From contig JAYKKI010000087.1 in NCBI GenBank assembly GCA_039881145.1, forward strand, positions 8,734,001 through 8,798,000: a stretch of DNA of 64,000 nt, read 5' to 3'. The position numbers and the translations under genes were made by a program. Source of the DNA: Druceiella hillmani (lineage: Eukaryota > Arthropoda > Insecta > Lepidoptera > Hepialidae). Under the pieces are notes generated by a model. The model saw only the letters and a program-made list of their open reading frames with translations, was not told where the DNA came from and did no database searches. This document shows, piece after piece, positions 49,062-61,800 of this stretch (position 1 is its first letter; the number at the start of each line of letters is the position of its first letter).

Positions 49062-49830
49062 AACTACAAGATCAGTTCAAGTAAGAGAATTATATTAGTG
49101 TACGAAGTGAAATTGAAATTCGATGAAATACTTTCCTACCGAACGCGTATTGAACGATTCACATATTACGATATTAAGGTTGGACATTTTATCTTAAGTA
49201 TAATTCATATTGAATTAAATTAACCATAACAAAAACGGGAAATTACAATCTAACACAAAATAAATTTAAGAAAAACATTGAAACTTCAAATTTTTGGCTG
49301 ATTCGTAAAAACAGAACTAAAAAATCCATTGAGAACATCTACCGAGTTTATAAAACAGTAGCTAGCTGGCTTTCATAAGAGTTATTAAAAATGACTTCGT
49401 TAATTATCCACATATATGTAAAAGTTAATTTAACTGACTTCATTGATTGATGGATAAAGTTGTATCAACGCGTAATCTCAAACTACTGGTTCTAGAAGCA
49501 CGAATAATGATTTAAAATTTCATCCATCCTAATGTTCCTAACCTGAGAAATGTTTTTGGAAACTTTCCTTTTTTACCGTCAAATGCGTTAAAAGAGGAAA
49601 GCTTCCGCGAAAAATATGAAAATGGTAAAATAATTTCTTAGTCAGTGCATTCATTCTGAATCCCACGCAGATTAAATCCCGTGTAGGAGCTAATACAAAA
49701 TAATTTTTTTATTACATTAATTTTGTTTCTAGCATTGATTGAATATATTTGGCGTTAATTTTGTATAAATTTATTATTCACAATTAAATGAAACTACGTG
49801 ATGTAGTATTATTTCTACTTTCTTTAAGCT

Positions 49831-49879
49831 CTTTACCCCGACCTAGGTTTCGTTGTATTACAACATCTTCAGGTGGGCT
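49831..49879 (-). ncRNA. Hammerhead-ribozyme-like motif (candidate, imperfect)
   Basis: On the minus strand the three conserved parts of a hammerhead core appear in order and spacing: CTGAAGA, then a possible stem-loop (GTTGT-AAT-ACAAC), then GAAA, then the palindromic CCTAGG as a minimal helix III, then the cleavage-type triplet GTC. A single extra T lies between CTGAAGA and stem II, and stem I pairs only partly, so the copy may be inactive. Hammerheads with very short helix III are known from Penelope-like retroelements and other retroelements. The motif falls in the block present only in the right arm. Confidence 0.4.
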
Positions 49880-52800
49880 ATTAGCAAAGATGTATTTTGT
49901 TAAATTAATTTTGTATAAAATTTGTTACTAGTAAATAGTATGAAATTTGTTACTAGCAAAATTATTTAGGTTCATTTTAACTTAAAAAAACTTACCAGAA
50001 AATAAATATAATATTTAAATTACTTAACCAAATATTGACAACTGTCATTTAATAGATATGCATTACATAATACTTGCCGAAAAATTATTCAACGGTAATT
50101 ATGTTTTCTCTTAAAATTACATGTTCATAAATGCAGGGTAGTATTATGTATGTATCCTTGTAAAATAATAATATTTTTATGGCTTTAAGTGCTACATTAC
50201 TAAATCTTCACATTATTTCTTTGTAGTTTTTTTACCTTCCTTGTTTAACGATGCATTAACGGTTAATTTTTGGGGATCATTTTAACTAATTAATACTTTC
50301 TAGTCATCAAATATTCTTTGTTTATTTGAGTTAATACTTTCTCGTCATCAAATATTGTTATTCATGCTTTTCTGCAAAGTGCACTTTCCAGCTTCATTTT
50401 CTATCTTAACGTGCAATTAGATATTGCAGAATATTTTTATATTACAGTTTTTCATTTTTATCTTAGACTCAAGAGCGTTGAACATTTTTATTGAGAGCGA
50501 AAGGATGTCTCACAACTGGGTAAACTCAATTTTTTTTCTGTAAATAAGTTTGATGTAAAAAAAGAATGGGGTGCTTGTTACTTAAACATAAGTTCATTAC
50601 AATTTACTTTTTGTCATTATTTTCATTGTTTTGACGTCTATGCAAAAAGATTTATTTATGCAGAGTTGTGAGACATTCTTTCGCTCTTGACCAAAATGTT
50701 TATATTTAAAAACTATTTTTAGTTCACATTGCTACAAAAGTGTGTGTTTTTAGTTTTTTTTAAACTATACTTTCCTTTGTCTACATTTATAGTTATAGAA
50801 ATATTGTATTATCAATCGGTTCTTGATACGTAGGCAAAATTTAAATAATTCGGACGTCCAGGAGTGTGTGAAAAATTAATTGAAAGATGTAACGGATCCA
50901 TTCATATGTTAAAAACTTATTTATTTAAATATAACTTCTGTTTAATGTAGACAAATTTTAAGAGCAGTTTTAAGTGATATTGGACTTCGAGAGTATATTT
51001 TTCTTGGTTTTAATTTACGTTTAGGCATATTGGTTAGTCAATTCATATATTTTGTTTACTATTTTTTAGTCCCGGGAAGTTTATAAAAAGTAAATCTGAT
51101 AAAATCTTTAAGAAAAAGGTTATGTGGTAGGAAATAGTTTTAATATTGAATATTGTAACATATGTTTTGTTTCTATTATGAACTGTCATGAGAATAGTGC
51201 ATAACAAAAACAAACATAAACCAATCGATACAGTTATAAAGAAACTTGTATAGGATATTCCTAGAAATAACCTCCGTATCCCTTCAGATCGATACAGTGA
51301 TTTGAAATTAAACAGCAGTAAAAGTCATATTTTCTAGGTCTTTAATCTTGAAGGTAATTCCGCTCGTTCATACACTGCGATTTAATGTACGTACAGCTCA
51401 TTCTAAATTCTGAATATCAAACAAGGGTAGGCGGTGGGTCGTTTATGTTAAAAAACTAATTTAGGGTAAGCTAAAAGCAACAAGTAGGTCGAGTAATTTG
51501 ATGAGATTATCATATCAAAAGGCTCGTAAACCAGAAGCTACGAAATTATCGCCCTTTGTAGCACACCTTAGTACACAAATTCACTTGGTACCAAGATGAT
51601 CAATTTCTATGAAGCGGCATGTCAGCATGCTTGTTTCTTACTTCTGTGGTAATTTAATAATGTTTGTCGAGGCTCGCGATCCTGCGCAACGATTTGGCAA
51701 GTTATGTAGATTAAACATTCCTCTGTACTTATTTGCGGAGTTTTGTTACTAGATAAGCTTAATGCACATAACCATTCCCTTATATATTCCTCAGTTAAAG
51801 CTTTACAAACATGTTAAACATTTTCAACTCATCTTTGTATCAAGAGAAACGTACGCGTACCTAGTAATCAAGCACTGTGTGATGGTCATAGCGGATTTAT
51901 TGTAAATTTTCAGCATGATGACAACTGTATTAATTGTAAAATGGTAGGTTGCTACCTATATTTCGTCATTCATAGTGATGTTACAGAATAAAAATGATTA
52001 TATTACAACTCATTAAATTAACATTAGTATATACTTTAAGACATTTTTACCATTTTGTTTTAATCATAAATATTTTTTAGAAATGTTGTTTGATTGAAAT
52101 TTTAAAATTATTATATCACAAATTTGTTTAACAAGTTAAATATGAAATGGAACACATAATCAAAATAAAGTCAATGTATGAAAAAAATGAAATGAATATA
52201 TTAATGAACATAACATTTAAAGAAAACTATGCAGATGATATTTGAAACAATTTATAATATACTTTTCGTTTATTTTTTTAACAAAAAATTTGTGCAGAGA
52301 TTTCATTACTCTAAAAATGTTTAATTAGACTTCTTAGTACAAATAGTTGGTTAAATATAAAATTGGCAATCGATCAGTCATATTAACGAATCTATATTTA
52401 GGCATCTTCTTACTCTTAACTGAATTTAGCTGATGGAGTTGAAATCAGAAAATTATCGCGATTGAAGACCATTTAATTTTAATCAATAAGTCCATAACTA
52501 ACCCTCATATTAAAAAAATATTGGCTAATTGGAATAGTCTTACAATTACAATACAAAGTTAATAAGCAAATTTGAAAATAACTTATTTTAGTATACTTTT
52601 AAAAATTGTGTGATATAATTTCAATAGAAATATATGTAATGATGAACTGTCGTGAGCTAAAAATATCGGTTTGCATTTCATTGAAAATAGTGCTTAAACA
52701 GTAACTCGACCAACATTTCTGACCAATAATAAAAAAAAATTTAAGAGAAATTTAACGTAACCATCGTAACCAGAATCTCGTGACTTGAATCGTATATAAA

Positions 52801-53807
52801 CCAGATCTCCGTAATTTTAATAATTTCTTGAAACTGCTTAGTATAATTTTCCCTTGTCTTTATTATCTTACTCGATTCGATGCATTTAAGTCTTACATTA
52901 TTGTTGCTTGTTGAAACATCTAAATAGTTACTTGGTCGCAATATAAACTAGTTTCTACCATCACATTCGCAAGGTCGGTTATAGAATGTATACAATAGTT
53001 TAAGATACCATTTTATGTATGAAAATATACAATCAAAATATTCCTGAAGTCTTGTTAAACAATTACAAATTAACACTTAATCAATACCCGGGTAACCGGG
53101 TAACCTTTTGCATGTTCATACTTACGTATGTTATGTATTTAACAAAAGATCATCAAATCCTTTCACATCCTTGTTATTTTAGTCAATTGGCGTCGATTTA
53201 TATATGTTTAAAAATGCAAAAAAAAATTAATATAGGAGATAATTCGAATACCCACTTAATACCCATCGCGGTAACCGGATACCCATATATAAGAACTTAA
53301 TACGCCTACATAATTGGAATAAAATTAACAATTAAACTTATGGGTATTTAACCTTTATATAAAATTTATTCTTCAAAATATGCGTCATATTTTATTATTG
53401 CTTTTGAATGTACATCACAAACCAATTTAGTACAACCTTTACACGATGTGTGTATGTTTCTAAAGCAATATTTATATTATAATGAATATATATCCACTTA
53501 ATGCTCTAATAGCAAGCTTACATATTACGAGATTGAATTAAATGTTATACCTTCTATGTACATTATTGCAACGTCAATTCAAATATAAAAATCACCGTAA
53601 ATTATATTGGTTTTAGAATTGCCAAAAAAGTATATTTTTCTCAATTATCATTAATTTGTCTGCAATTTATTACTATCCTAGCATCTTTGCAGCAATGAAT
53701 TAAGGTCATAAATATATTGATTTACTTTAATGTATTTAATCAATACAAATGGCGGAATAATTACTACGAGAGTGATCTTTTATAGCCAACCCAGTCCAGC
53801 ACAGCTT

Positions 53808-53912
53808 GAAAAGCGGCCGGGAATTGAACCCGGATCCCCGCGATGCGCCGCATCGTCAAAGGCCGTATGCCTTGTGATCTACCCAACACACTATGGCGAC
53901 GACGGCGACGGT
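53808..53912 (-). mobile_element. tRNA-derived SINE-like sequence with pol III B box
   Basis: On the minus strand, GGTTCAATTCC (complement of 53820-53830) is a perfect RNA polymerase III B box inside a T-arm-like stem (CCGGG...CCCGG). An A-box-like TAGTGTGTTGG lies about 55 bases upstream on that strand (around 53883-53895), followed by GGGTAGATCACAAGGC, which resembles a tRNA D-arm. The block is far more GC-rich than its surroundings and is preceded by a short run of GCC/GTC trinucleotides. The matching place in the left arm (about 7.56-7.74 kb) has unrelated sequence, so it inserted after the duplication. No poly(A) tail or clear target duplication was identified. The 67- and 73-codon ORFs across it are not genes. 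Confidence 0.65.
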
Positions 53913-54104
53913 GATTCTCGGTATTTTGAGTAAAATTTACATACTTATCTATGATATAATCTATGTTCTTCATACTTATGTACAAATTATATCACAAAAA
54001 TAATAACTACTAAAAAAATTTTAAAAACTAGAAAATTCGTTCGTATTTAATAATTATGGATGACATCATTAACAAATTTTTGGGAAATTTAAAGTAACTG
54101 GCAG

Positions 54105-54560
54105 AATAGTCGCGGTGTAATACAAAAATTATGGTTTTTAGGGTTTTGCACTTCAAAACCGAAAAGAAATTCTTGTAAGATCACTTCGTTGTGCGTCTGT
54201 CTGCCTGTCGGGACCCTTTATCTCAGAAAGTCATGTAGGTATGAAGTGAAATTAATATCAAATACTTATGTCTATGGTCCCTTGGTGTATTAAAAGAAAT
54301 CAAGCTTCTAAGTCAACCCAATCAAAAAGAACCCCTAAAAATATGGTTATTTTTGCCCCATTTCTACCACTTGCAAATAAATAAAAACTCGCAGAGTACT
54401 TCCGGTTGACCTAGAATCATGAAATTTGACAAATAGTTAAGGCTTACAGCACAAGTAGAGAAAACAATCCGAAAAATACCTGAATTTAAATATTAGATAT
54501 ATCACACAAAAATCATTTTTTTTTAAATGCGCTTTTGGGATATATAGTAGACACTTTATT
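54105..54560 (+). repeat. Dispersed arthropod repeat, truncated copy
   Basis: The segment runs through atggtttttagggtt, a cttcgttgtgcgtctgtctgcctgtc motif, tctatggtcccttgg, and cttccggttgacctagaatc followed by atgaaatttgac. I recognise this series as a widespread interspersed repeat of arthropod genomes (in that family: ggttccgtac..., then gtccgtctgtctg, then cttcccgttgacctagaatc). I cannot assign its class with certainty. It lies in the right arm and has no clear counterpart in the left arm, so it probably inserted after the duplication. Confidence 0.6.
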
Positions 54561-55016
54561 TTCGTCCTAAAAAATTCTAATTACGCTGTGGAAGCCATGT
54601 AAATTTACATCTAGATTCATTGCAATCTCTTGTACCATATATTTTTGGCTTAAAAATGGTGAAAACCAAAAAATTATATTTATAGGCTTTCATTTTAATA
54701 CATAAGTATTTCCACATCCATTCCTAGGAAAGTTTCTTTTAAGGTTATACACAACTAAAGCGATTTCAATAAATATGTTAATATAATATTTTAATTTGAA
54801 AATTACGCATAACAATTTTGTTCTTAATTTTGATACCATATTCATATACATCCAAAGTATCTGATTTTTGCTTATCTCTGTGGTTATAAGCAGTAAATTT
54901 GGACTCTTAACTTGATTCTAATTTACACTAATGTATAACGAAAAAAGTTTATTTTTTGTTTGTATTAATTTCTGGAGGCATCCATTCCATTTAAATAATT
55001 CTTCGAAGTTTTGATT

Positions 55017-55160
55017 CTAAAATAACATAGATATTAAGGCAACACGGCATTTTTTAAAATAACCAAGACACTGAGGCTCTTCTAAAATAACATACACATT
55101 AGGGAAATATTGTTCTTTTAAAATAACATAATCATTAAGGCAACGTAGCTCTTCTAAAAT
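55017..55160 (+). repeat. Short tandem repeat, about 28-37-bp units
   Basis: A taaaataacat-like start recurs at 55017, 55054, 55082, 55119 and 55154, with ttaaggcaac and gctcttc between. The period alternates (37, 28, 37, 35 bases). Confidence 0.6.
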
Positions 55161-56317
55161 CTTATACGATAAAGTCATCTACACTAAACATGTATATAAT
55201 ATATAAAATTCATTGCAAACCTTTTACTGTTTAAAAAACATAACATTTTTAATTAATTTCTATAGTTTATTATTCATGAGTATCCGAATCATCATCAAAT
55301 TAAATTCCATAATAATCTTTTGCGACGTACACTAATCTAATTTCCTTTCTAAACTATAGTTTTTTTGCCTTTTTATATTGTAGTTAAAAGTGTGACGGTG
55401 TTTTTATAGTAAACAAAATTATAGTGTTAGTGTCCGATATGATCGTATTTTAAATTTACAACACAACTGCTAGGACTGTGAAGGTAAATAATATATTCAT
55501 TAAATTCTACACTCAGCGCAAATGATAATAACGAGATAACCATACGAGACGATGCATTCCCTAGCGACAACGTGTTTCATTTAAAAATAATTAATTTTTA
55601 AATAAATGTTTTTAGTAGAAAGAAAAACTTCAGTTAAGGTATACACCTAGATTAATTGAAATATCGGAATCCGTGTTAATATTACAAAATTAATAACAAT
55701 TACTGAAAATTTTATAACTCTAATTTTTTGCTTTTTTACGTTACGTATATATTTATTAAGTGTAACATACACATAAATGAGGTGTAACACAAAATTATAT
55801 TTTTATACGGCAGAAGTCGGAATGCTACCAAATAAAATTGGAATCTAACGCCCGTCGATTATTTCAATCAAATTCCTTTTTGCCTTCCCGAATTCATTTT
55901 AGGCTCAACTTTATCTGTTTCGAAGCCTAATCAAATACATATATATTCCAAACTTAATCCATTTCATGTTAGCAAATTAATTTAAGGCCTATTTTGAAGC
56001 ATTATTCTTACTGATAATCATATATTCCCTAGGCATGTTCTAATATGCTTAGATTTGACAGTTCTTCGAATTATTTTGATATTGTCCATTACCTATCTAT
56101 GGCCACCTACTTCTCGATATTTTCCATTTTTCTCTTTTTGCATTAAATGTTGATATTTTGGCAGTATCAGACATTTTAAATCTAGTTTCTTAACTATTGT
56201 TTAGTAAAAAATCTCTTTACTTAAAATAGCTTTAATCTTTCTTATTACTAAATCAATATTTCCGTCAAATGTAAATTATCACAGTGCGCTACCCTATATG
56301 AGTACTTCATTTGTAAT

Positions 56318-57434
56318 AACAATATTGCTCCGCAGTCTTCTTAGACATTAGCCAAGCATTTGATAAGGTATGGCATACTGGGCTTCTCTTTAAAATTAAA
56401 AAAATGTTACCGCACTCCTTTTTTCCGTTGATTAAATCGTATCTTGGAAAAAGATGCTACGAAGTGAAATATAACTCCGAAACATCAGAAATGCACCCAA
56501 TTAAGTCAGGAGTTCCACAGGGTAGTATACTGGGACCAGTACTCTATTTGATATTTACAGCAGATCTACCTACTTATGCCAACACTACCACAGCGACATA
56601 CGCAGATGATACCGCACTTCTTTCGTCACATGATAATCCCGATTCCGCATCTGAAAGCCTCCAATCCCATATCTCTCTCATCCAAGCATGGTGCCAGCAG
56701 TGGCGTATTAAAGTCAACACAGATAAGTCAGCCCAAGTAACTTTCACACTTAGAAGAAAAACCTGCCCACCTGTAAAACTTTTTGATACAGCGATCCCAC
56801 AATCAGATGACGCCAAATACTTGGGTATGCACCTCGACCGTCGACTCACTTGGCGTAAACATATATGGACTAAAAGGAAGCAACTAGACAGCAAACTCCG
56901 CAGCATGTACTGGCTAATCGGCCGTAAATCACAATTGACAGATTCCAGTAAAATGGCTATCTATAAAACGATACTGAAGCCCATATGGACTTACGGCATT
57001 CAGCTTTGGGGCACAGCCAGCCATAGTAACATCGAAATACTTGAAAGGTTCCAAAGTAAAACAATGAGAGCCATGTTTAATATACCATCCCACATAAGCA
57101 ACAAATATGTGAACCTAGATTTAAATCTGAGAACTGTGAAGGACGAAATTGAAATAAACAGCAAGAAATATCAACTCAGACTGGACCAACATATGAACGA
57201 ACTAGCTGCTGAACTTCAAGGAGAGGGCAGTCTAAGATTCTCCCGCCTTAAGAGGAATAGCGTATCTGAACTTGCGACAAGATTCGCGGACAAAATATGA
57301 GGATTGCACCGTTGGGTGCATGTCTTTGCTAAGAATAATTTAGCTGATGAAAATCTGACAACACATTAGATTATTGTTTGAAACAAACAGATCGCTAAGT
57401 AGCAGGATATAAAGAAAAAAAAAAAAAAAAAAAA
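56318..57434 (+). mobile_element. Young 5'-truncated Jockey-clade non-LTR retrotransposon
   Basis: The element holds the 3' part of a reverse-transcriptase ORF, a 3' UTR of about 110 bp and a poly(A) tail (57414-57434). The 9-mer atttgtaat occurs just before the 5' break (56309-56317) and again at the end of the tail (57434-57442), fitting a target-site duplication. Coding sequence begins at the break, so the copy is a typical dead-on-arrival product of incomplete reverse transcription. The reading frame has no stop or frameshift to its natural end, which suggests a recent insertion. It lies outside the duplicated arms. Its base composition is markedly less AT-rich than the surroundings. Confidence 0.95.
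56320..57300 (+). CDS. Reverse transcriptase, 3' part (Jockey-like ORF2, 5' truncated)
   Basis: About 326 codons are open from 56320 to the tga at 57298-57300. The first recognisable residues, YCSAVFLDISQAFDKVWH, are RT block A of Jockey elements with a catalytic Asp. Then follow SGVPQGSILGPVLY (block B), TYADDTALLS with the catalytic YADD box (block C), KYLGMHLDRRLTWRKHI, and the thumb and C-terminal segment ILKPIWTYGIQLWGTAS and MRAMFNIPSHISN. A full ORF2 also has an N-terminal endonuclease and the rest of the RT fingers, all missing. An internal ATG at 56404 is only the first methionine of the surviving frame, not a genuine start. There is no promoter, so expression is unlikely. Confidence 0.95.
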   Translation, partial: QYCSAVFLDISQAFDKVWHTGLLFKIKKMLPHSFFPLIKSYLGKRCYEVKYNSETSEMHPIKSGVPQGSILGPVLYLIFTADLPTYANTTTATYADDTALLSSHDNPDSASESLQSHISLIQAWCQQWRIKVNTDKSAQVTFTLRRKTCPPVKLFDTAIPQSDDAKYLGMHLDRRLTWRKHIWTKRKQLDSKLRSMYWLIGRKSQLTDSSKMAIYKTILKPIWTYGIQLWGTASHSNIEILERFQSKTMRAMFNIPSHISNKYVNLDLNLRTVKDEIEINSKKYQLRLDQHMNELAAELQGEGSLRFSRLKRNSVSELATRFADKI

Positions 57435-58860
57435 TTTGTAATTTAAGTTTCTGTTAACGCCTTCCATATTTGAGCAAGATTCCTTCCATTTGTTTAAATC
57501 AACGTTTTGAATAAATTATGATCAAGGCGTTATAAATTATTTTACTTAATCTTATTATTAATGAAAACTTTCTATGTTACGAAATAAATCACGTTCCGAA
57601 GCGCGAGTGGATTTAAAAATCCCTTGAAGTAATATTTGCAGCAACAAAGAAAATCGTCTGCTTATTTTAGCTGCGAAATTTTCGTATTTATTTAAAATAA
57701 ATTACCATTTTCGTCATAATCAATATTAAGAATTCATTGTTTTCGAAATATATTCATCTTAAAGCGAAAAAGGAACGCGTTTGTAAATAAATTACAAACG
57801 AATTGGTTCAAGTGAGATAAATAAGCAGAATAATTAATGATAAAAACGTTCTACAAAGTCGTCCACCAATCGAATAATTCGTCTTTGATACAGGAATGTC
57901 AAAGTGTTAAGACTTTTGAATAATTTTCATTCAAAAGTCGCTATGAAGAATAGGCTTAAGAGGAAAATGCTAATTTAACTTAGATTCGTACAACACTCCA
58001 ATCACTTTTTGCTATTAATTATTTCTGTTCCTACTTATTTACATAACATAATAAAAATACAATAGTAAATGTAATTTATTTAGGACTTCTAAGAAGTTAA
58101 TATACTTCCACTTAAATAGTGCAAAAGAAAAGTTTGTAGGAAAATTTCCACTAACGGCATAAATTGATTGTGTATAAATAATACGAATAATTGTACTTTT
58201 CTGGTTAACTATCCTGTGAAACAAAATTAATGAATTTATAATAAATTGCAGTATAATAATTAAAACTGCTGTGAACAGGTTGGTTTCCCATATACATGCC
58301 CGTTGCGCAAAACAAAATTGACCGACTATAGAATAATTAGGACATGATAATTAATTTAAGAACTAAGAAACCAGAACACAATTTTGATTTTAAATATTAT
58401 AGGAAGTCTTTAAGTTATACCATTGTACGCGTACATTTCCTTATAACAATGGAATAACACCGTATTAGTAAAAATTTATTAATGAACTCTTAATAAAAAC
58501 AACTTGTTTATTGCATATGAATGATTCGATATAAATGTATAAGATGGTTCAAATGAAACTAAAGCTTTTTGTTTTTAATATTATTTTATTTATGTTATTT
58601 AGAGGTAATTAAATATTCCTTGGAAATTTACCATCATTACCAGTAATATCTTTCATTGCCTTCGAGCAGGGAAATTTCCTACAGTGTTTCCCCAGTTCCA
58701 AAACGATTAAGAAGTAAGTGGCTCCATTTAGAGAAGAAGTGTCAGTCATACTGTAGGAAACGGCATACAAGACATCCACATTTTTCTAGCTAACCACGTG
58801 CTAAACTGGTTATAAAAAACAGATCGTTGTCAAAAGATTTGAAACCGGGTTTTCGCGTCG

Positions 58861-58890
58861 ACGCGTCGAAAGGAAATTCTTTCGACGCGT
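58861..58890 (+). repeat. CpG-rich short hairpin, 12-bp arms
   Basis: acgcgtcgaaag at 58861-58872 pairs with ctttcgacgcgt at 58879-58890. It is preceded by cgcgtcg, giving a cluster of CpG in an otherwise AT-rich stretch. Confidence 0.75.
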
Positions 58891-61800
58891 GTTAGAAACA
58901 TTTTTTGAAATAAATTTTAAAACAAAAACATAAAAAAAGAAAGAATATACGTAGACTAAACATAAGTAAATCATGAATAATAATAATAATATATGATGTA
59001 TAAATAATATATTAGAAGAGCAATAATGCCTTAAGTCTACGTTAACTTCAACAAAAATTGAATTTCAAGATTCCTGGGTAATACGGCCCAAGTACTACAA
59101 GAATATATATGACACTATTGAGTAAGTAAAATAGATATAATAAGCTCCTTATAAGTTTTATTTGAATCACCAACCGAACAAATTGAAATTTTGATTTTAT
59201 TATGAAAAGTAAGGTTATTTCTATGGAACTCTTTGAACAAAAAAGACAAAAAAGAAGTAAAATTCAGATTGTCATCTGCAACAACAACTGTCAGTGCAAC
59301 CAATATTCATTTTACTGCCCATAAACAAACAAAGTTAGTGGTAGATTTAAAAATGTTCGTAGTAGAATATGTACTTGTGCGTCTTTCTACCGATGTATTA
59401 TTGAAGTGGAATACGAGTTTACAAAGAATCAATTGACACATATCTTTTCAAATCTATGAAAAACAAAACCCAGCCGATACTGAATACTTCTTTGATGAGA
59501 TTGACCATCTCATAGAAATAATTCTAATTAAATGGTGAAGAGAGTAATCTGATTTGTTATTTACCTATTTTTTTCAAAAGTATAGAAACTGTTATGATCA
59601 CGGGAATTCTGAGTGTTCTGTATTAATTCTCGTCTTATTCAATTAGTAGCTACTTGGCAAACAAAATTGCTATGTTATCACATTTTTTTGTGAATAATAA
59701 ATTATATCACTTTTCTCAAGAAACCGTAGGGCTTGAAGAATTATGCAATCATGTAATAAAAGGTTACCATTAAGTTATAAGAAAATAATTTATTATTTGG
59801 GTTCAAAATTAAATCGATTTGTCCCACCTCAATATCATACATGGCCAATTGTTGCGGTGTGTCTTGTAAGTCAATTTTTGTTTATCTGTATTTTATTTTT
59901 CTTAAATATGTCTGAATTCCAGATTCCATCATTGCTATGGATTTGACTAGATGTAGTGTAATAAAATGTGTATTTCATTATTTTTGATATTAAATATTAA
60001 GTTAAAAGATATAAGCATATTTCCGTATGATTTATGCGATATCCATATTTGATTAGGAAATCCAATACAATGTAAAAAAATGTTGACATGCAGTAAATAA
60101 GAAGTTACTTTGTATTTTATATTTGATCACGCAAATCAGTATCTATTTGAGGTTAATAACCTTTTCAAAGATTTGTTTACTTCCGTAAGGACACAGATCA
60201 AACAATTACGTTACAGGTTATTGCATACTACTTCAAGGAAGGGATTATATATTATAACAAAAATTATATTGTTATAGATTAATATGATTTATAGCAACAT
60301 GTTTTGAATATAAAATAATTAACTTGCGAATTGACTACAATTTATTTGCGATATCGTTAGTTCGATCAAAAGTATATTTTTATCTGTACGGTATCCCCAC
60401 TGTTTGCGGATACTATAATCCAAGTTAACACATTTCACTCCATCCCTTATATTTGAATACGATAATCCTTTTAAATAGCTGTGTTTCTTTTGAAATTATT
60501 TTTCATCTACAATACCACTATTCTCTCAATATACATAAATATTATTATACATATTTTAACACTTTTGGAACATTTAGATAGAATCCTGACCACAACGCAA
60601 TTTTAACAAGATTTTTTTAAGTTATTTTGAAACTAAAATAGGCGCTATGGATCAGTTCTTGCCGTAATTCCTTTCACAGTGAATATATAAAAAAAGGGTA
60701 AGAAAATATTTACGATACGTAAAAATCATTTTTCTGACGAATTATGTTAAAATTTGCGACCGTCAAAATCCTAACGAAAACGAATAACCATTCTAAACAA
60801 ATAAAAATGTTTAAAGATTTAACAAATTAAAATTTTTTTTTTAAAACTGAATAGACAAATATGTTTTAAGTTTCATATTTTGTTTTAGTTAGAATTTTTA
60901 ATAAATTAGTTTACGCAAAAAACTTCGTATAAAAGAATGTGATCGTCTTTTAATCGAATTACGCCATTTCCTCTAATTTTTTCTTTTATATACTTCTACT
61001 AAACTCCAGTTCGCGTTTAGTCTCATTAATTAATAGAAATGAGATATATCCTTAATTACGTATACGATAAACCGGATCCATCTGTTCAAAGGATACAAAG
61101 CCTTCTTCCGTATGTTCAATGAATCGGAAAAATACTTAAGAACGCTTTATATTAAATGTATGCTTCGTTTTGTACTAGAATTAGGTTCTTACTGGCATTA
61201 AATGATGATATTTTTGGAGTACAATATGGTTGTGTCCTAATTCGAGCGCTTATAGTTCTGAAACTTAGAAGTTCAAGAGAAGATATGTCCTTAGTTAGAC
61301 TGAATATTTTAATTTATTCTAAACTTTTTGCTTTTTTATCTTTAATCCTTTGAATACCATAATCCAGTGGTAGCAGTCTCGTAGAATTAAATTAAATTTC
61401 ATTAGATTTTGTGTTATGTTATGTATGTTTACCTATCGAACAAACTGTCAAAGCTAACGTTTAAGGGTAACAAACAATATTTATTTGGTGTTGTTCACGC
61501 TGTGATTTGTAGGAAAAACAAAAAGTTCATGGAAATTTAATAGTATCTGAAAAATAGGGGAAATAATTATTATTTCATTATTTTGAATTCAGTGTGTGAT
61601 TTATAACAATGAGCATTGAATAAAATAGCTGGGATAAGTCTAGCTCATCCATAATATGTTTCATACCTCATCCGTTGTAAAGTTATTTATTTATCATTAA
61701 TGATCATTAATATGAATTTCCTAGAACAATAAATTTGTATATTTACATCCATATTATAATAAATTTCTCAAAAACTGACATTTATCATCATCGTCATGGG

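Larger units (their letters stand above)
47900..50900. other. Composite block found only in the right arm
   Basis: The left arm passes from about 11.67 to 11.89 kb where the right arm has about 3 kb. Inside are the tandem repeat (48.45 kb), the tRNA-Pro-like pseudogene (48.99 kb), a tRNA-like stretch near 49.64-49.68 kb, the hammerhead-like motif (49.83 kb) and a direct repeat of ttaattttgtataaa at about 49.75 and 49.90 kb. It is probably several nested insertions. Confidence 0.55.
42080..55030 (-). repeat. Right arm of an old large inverted duplication
   Basis: This is the reverse-complement partner of 6.88-20.20 kb, with blocks in mirrored order. Segments found only here include the tRNA-derived SINE (53808-53912), the dispersed repeat at 54105-54560, an insertion near 53.09-53.47 kb, and a block of about 3 kb (47.9-50.9 kb) holding a tandem repeat, a tRNA-Pro-like pseudogene and a hammerhead-like motif. 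A (TA)n tract at 47527-47591 sits where the left arm has only a short gtatattac-like sequence. Divergence looks neutral: in the aligned block at 47.2 kb, second codon positions differ as often as third positions. Confidence 0.85.

Noticed and set aside
49640..49690. tRNA-like ttagtcagtgcattcattct with a degenerate T-arm
   Set aside because: The B box (agattaaatcc) departs from consensus and the arms do not pair well; noted only as part of the composite block.
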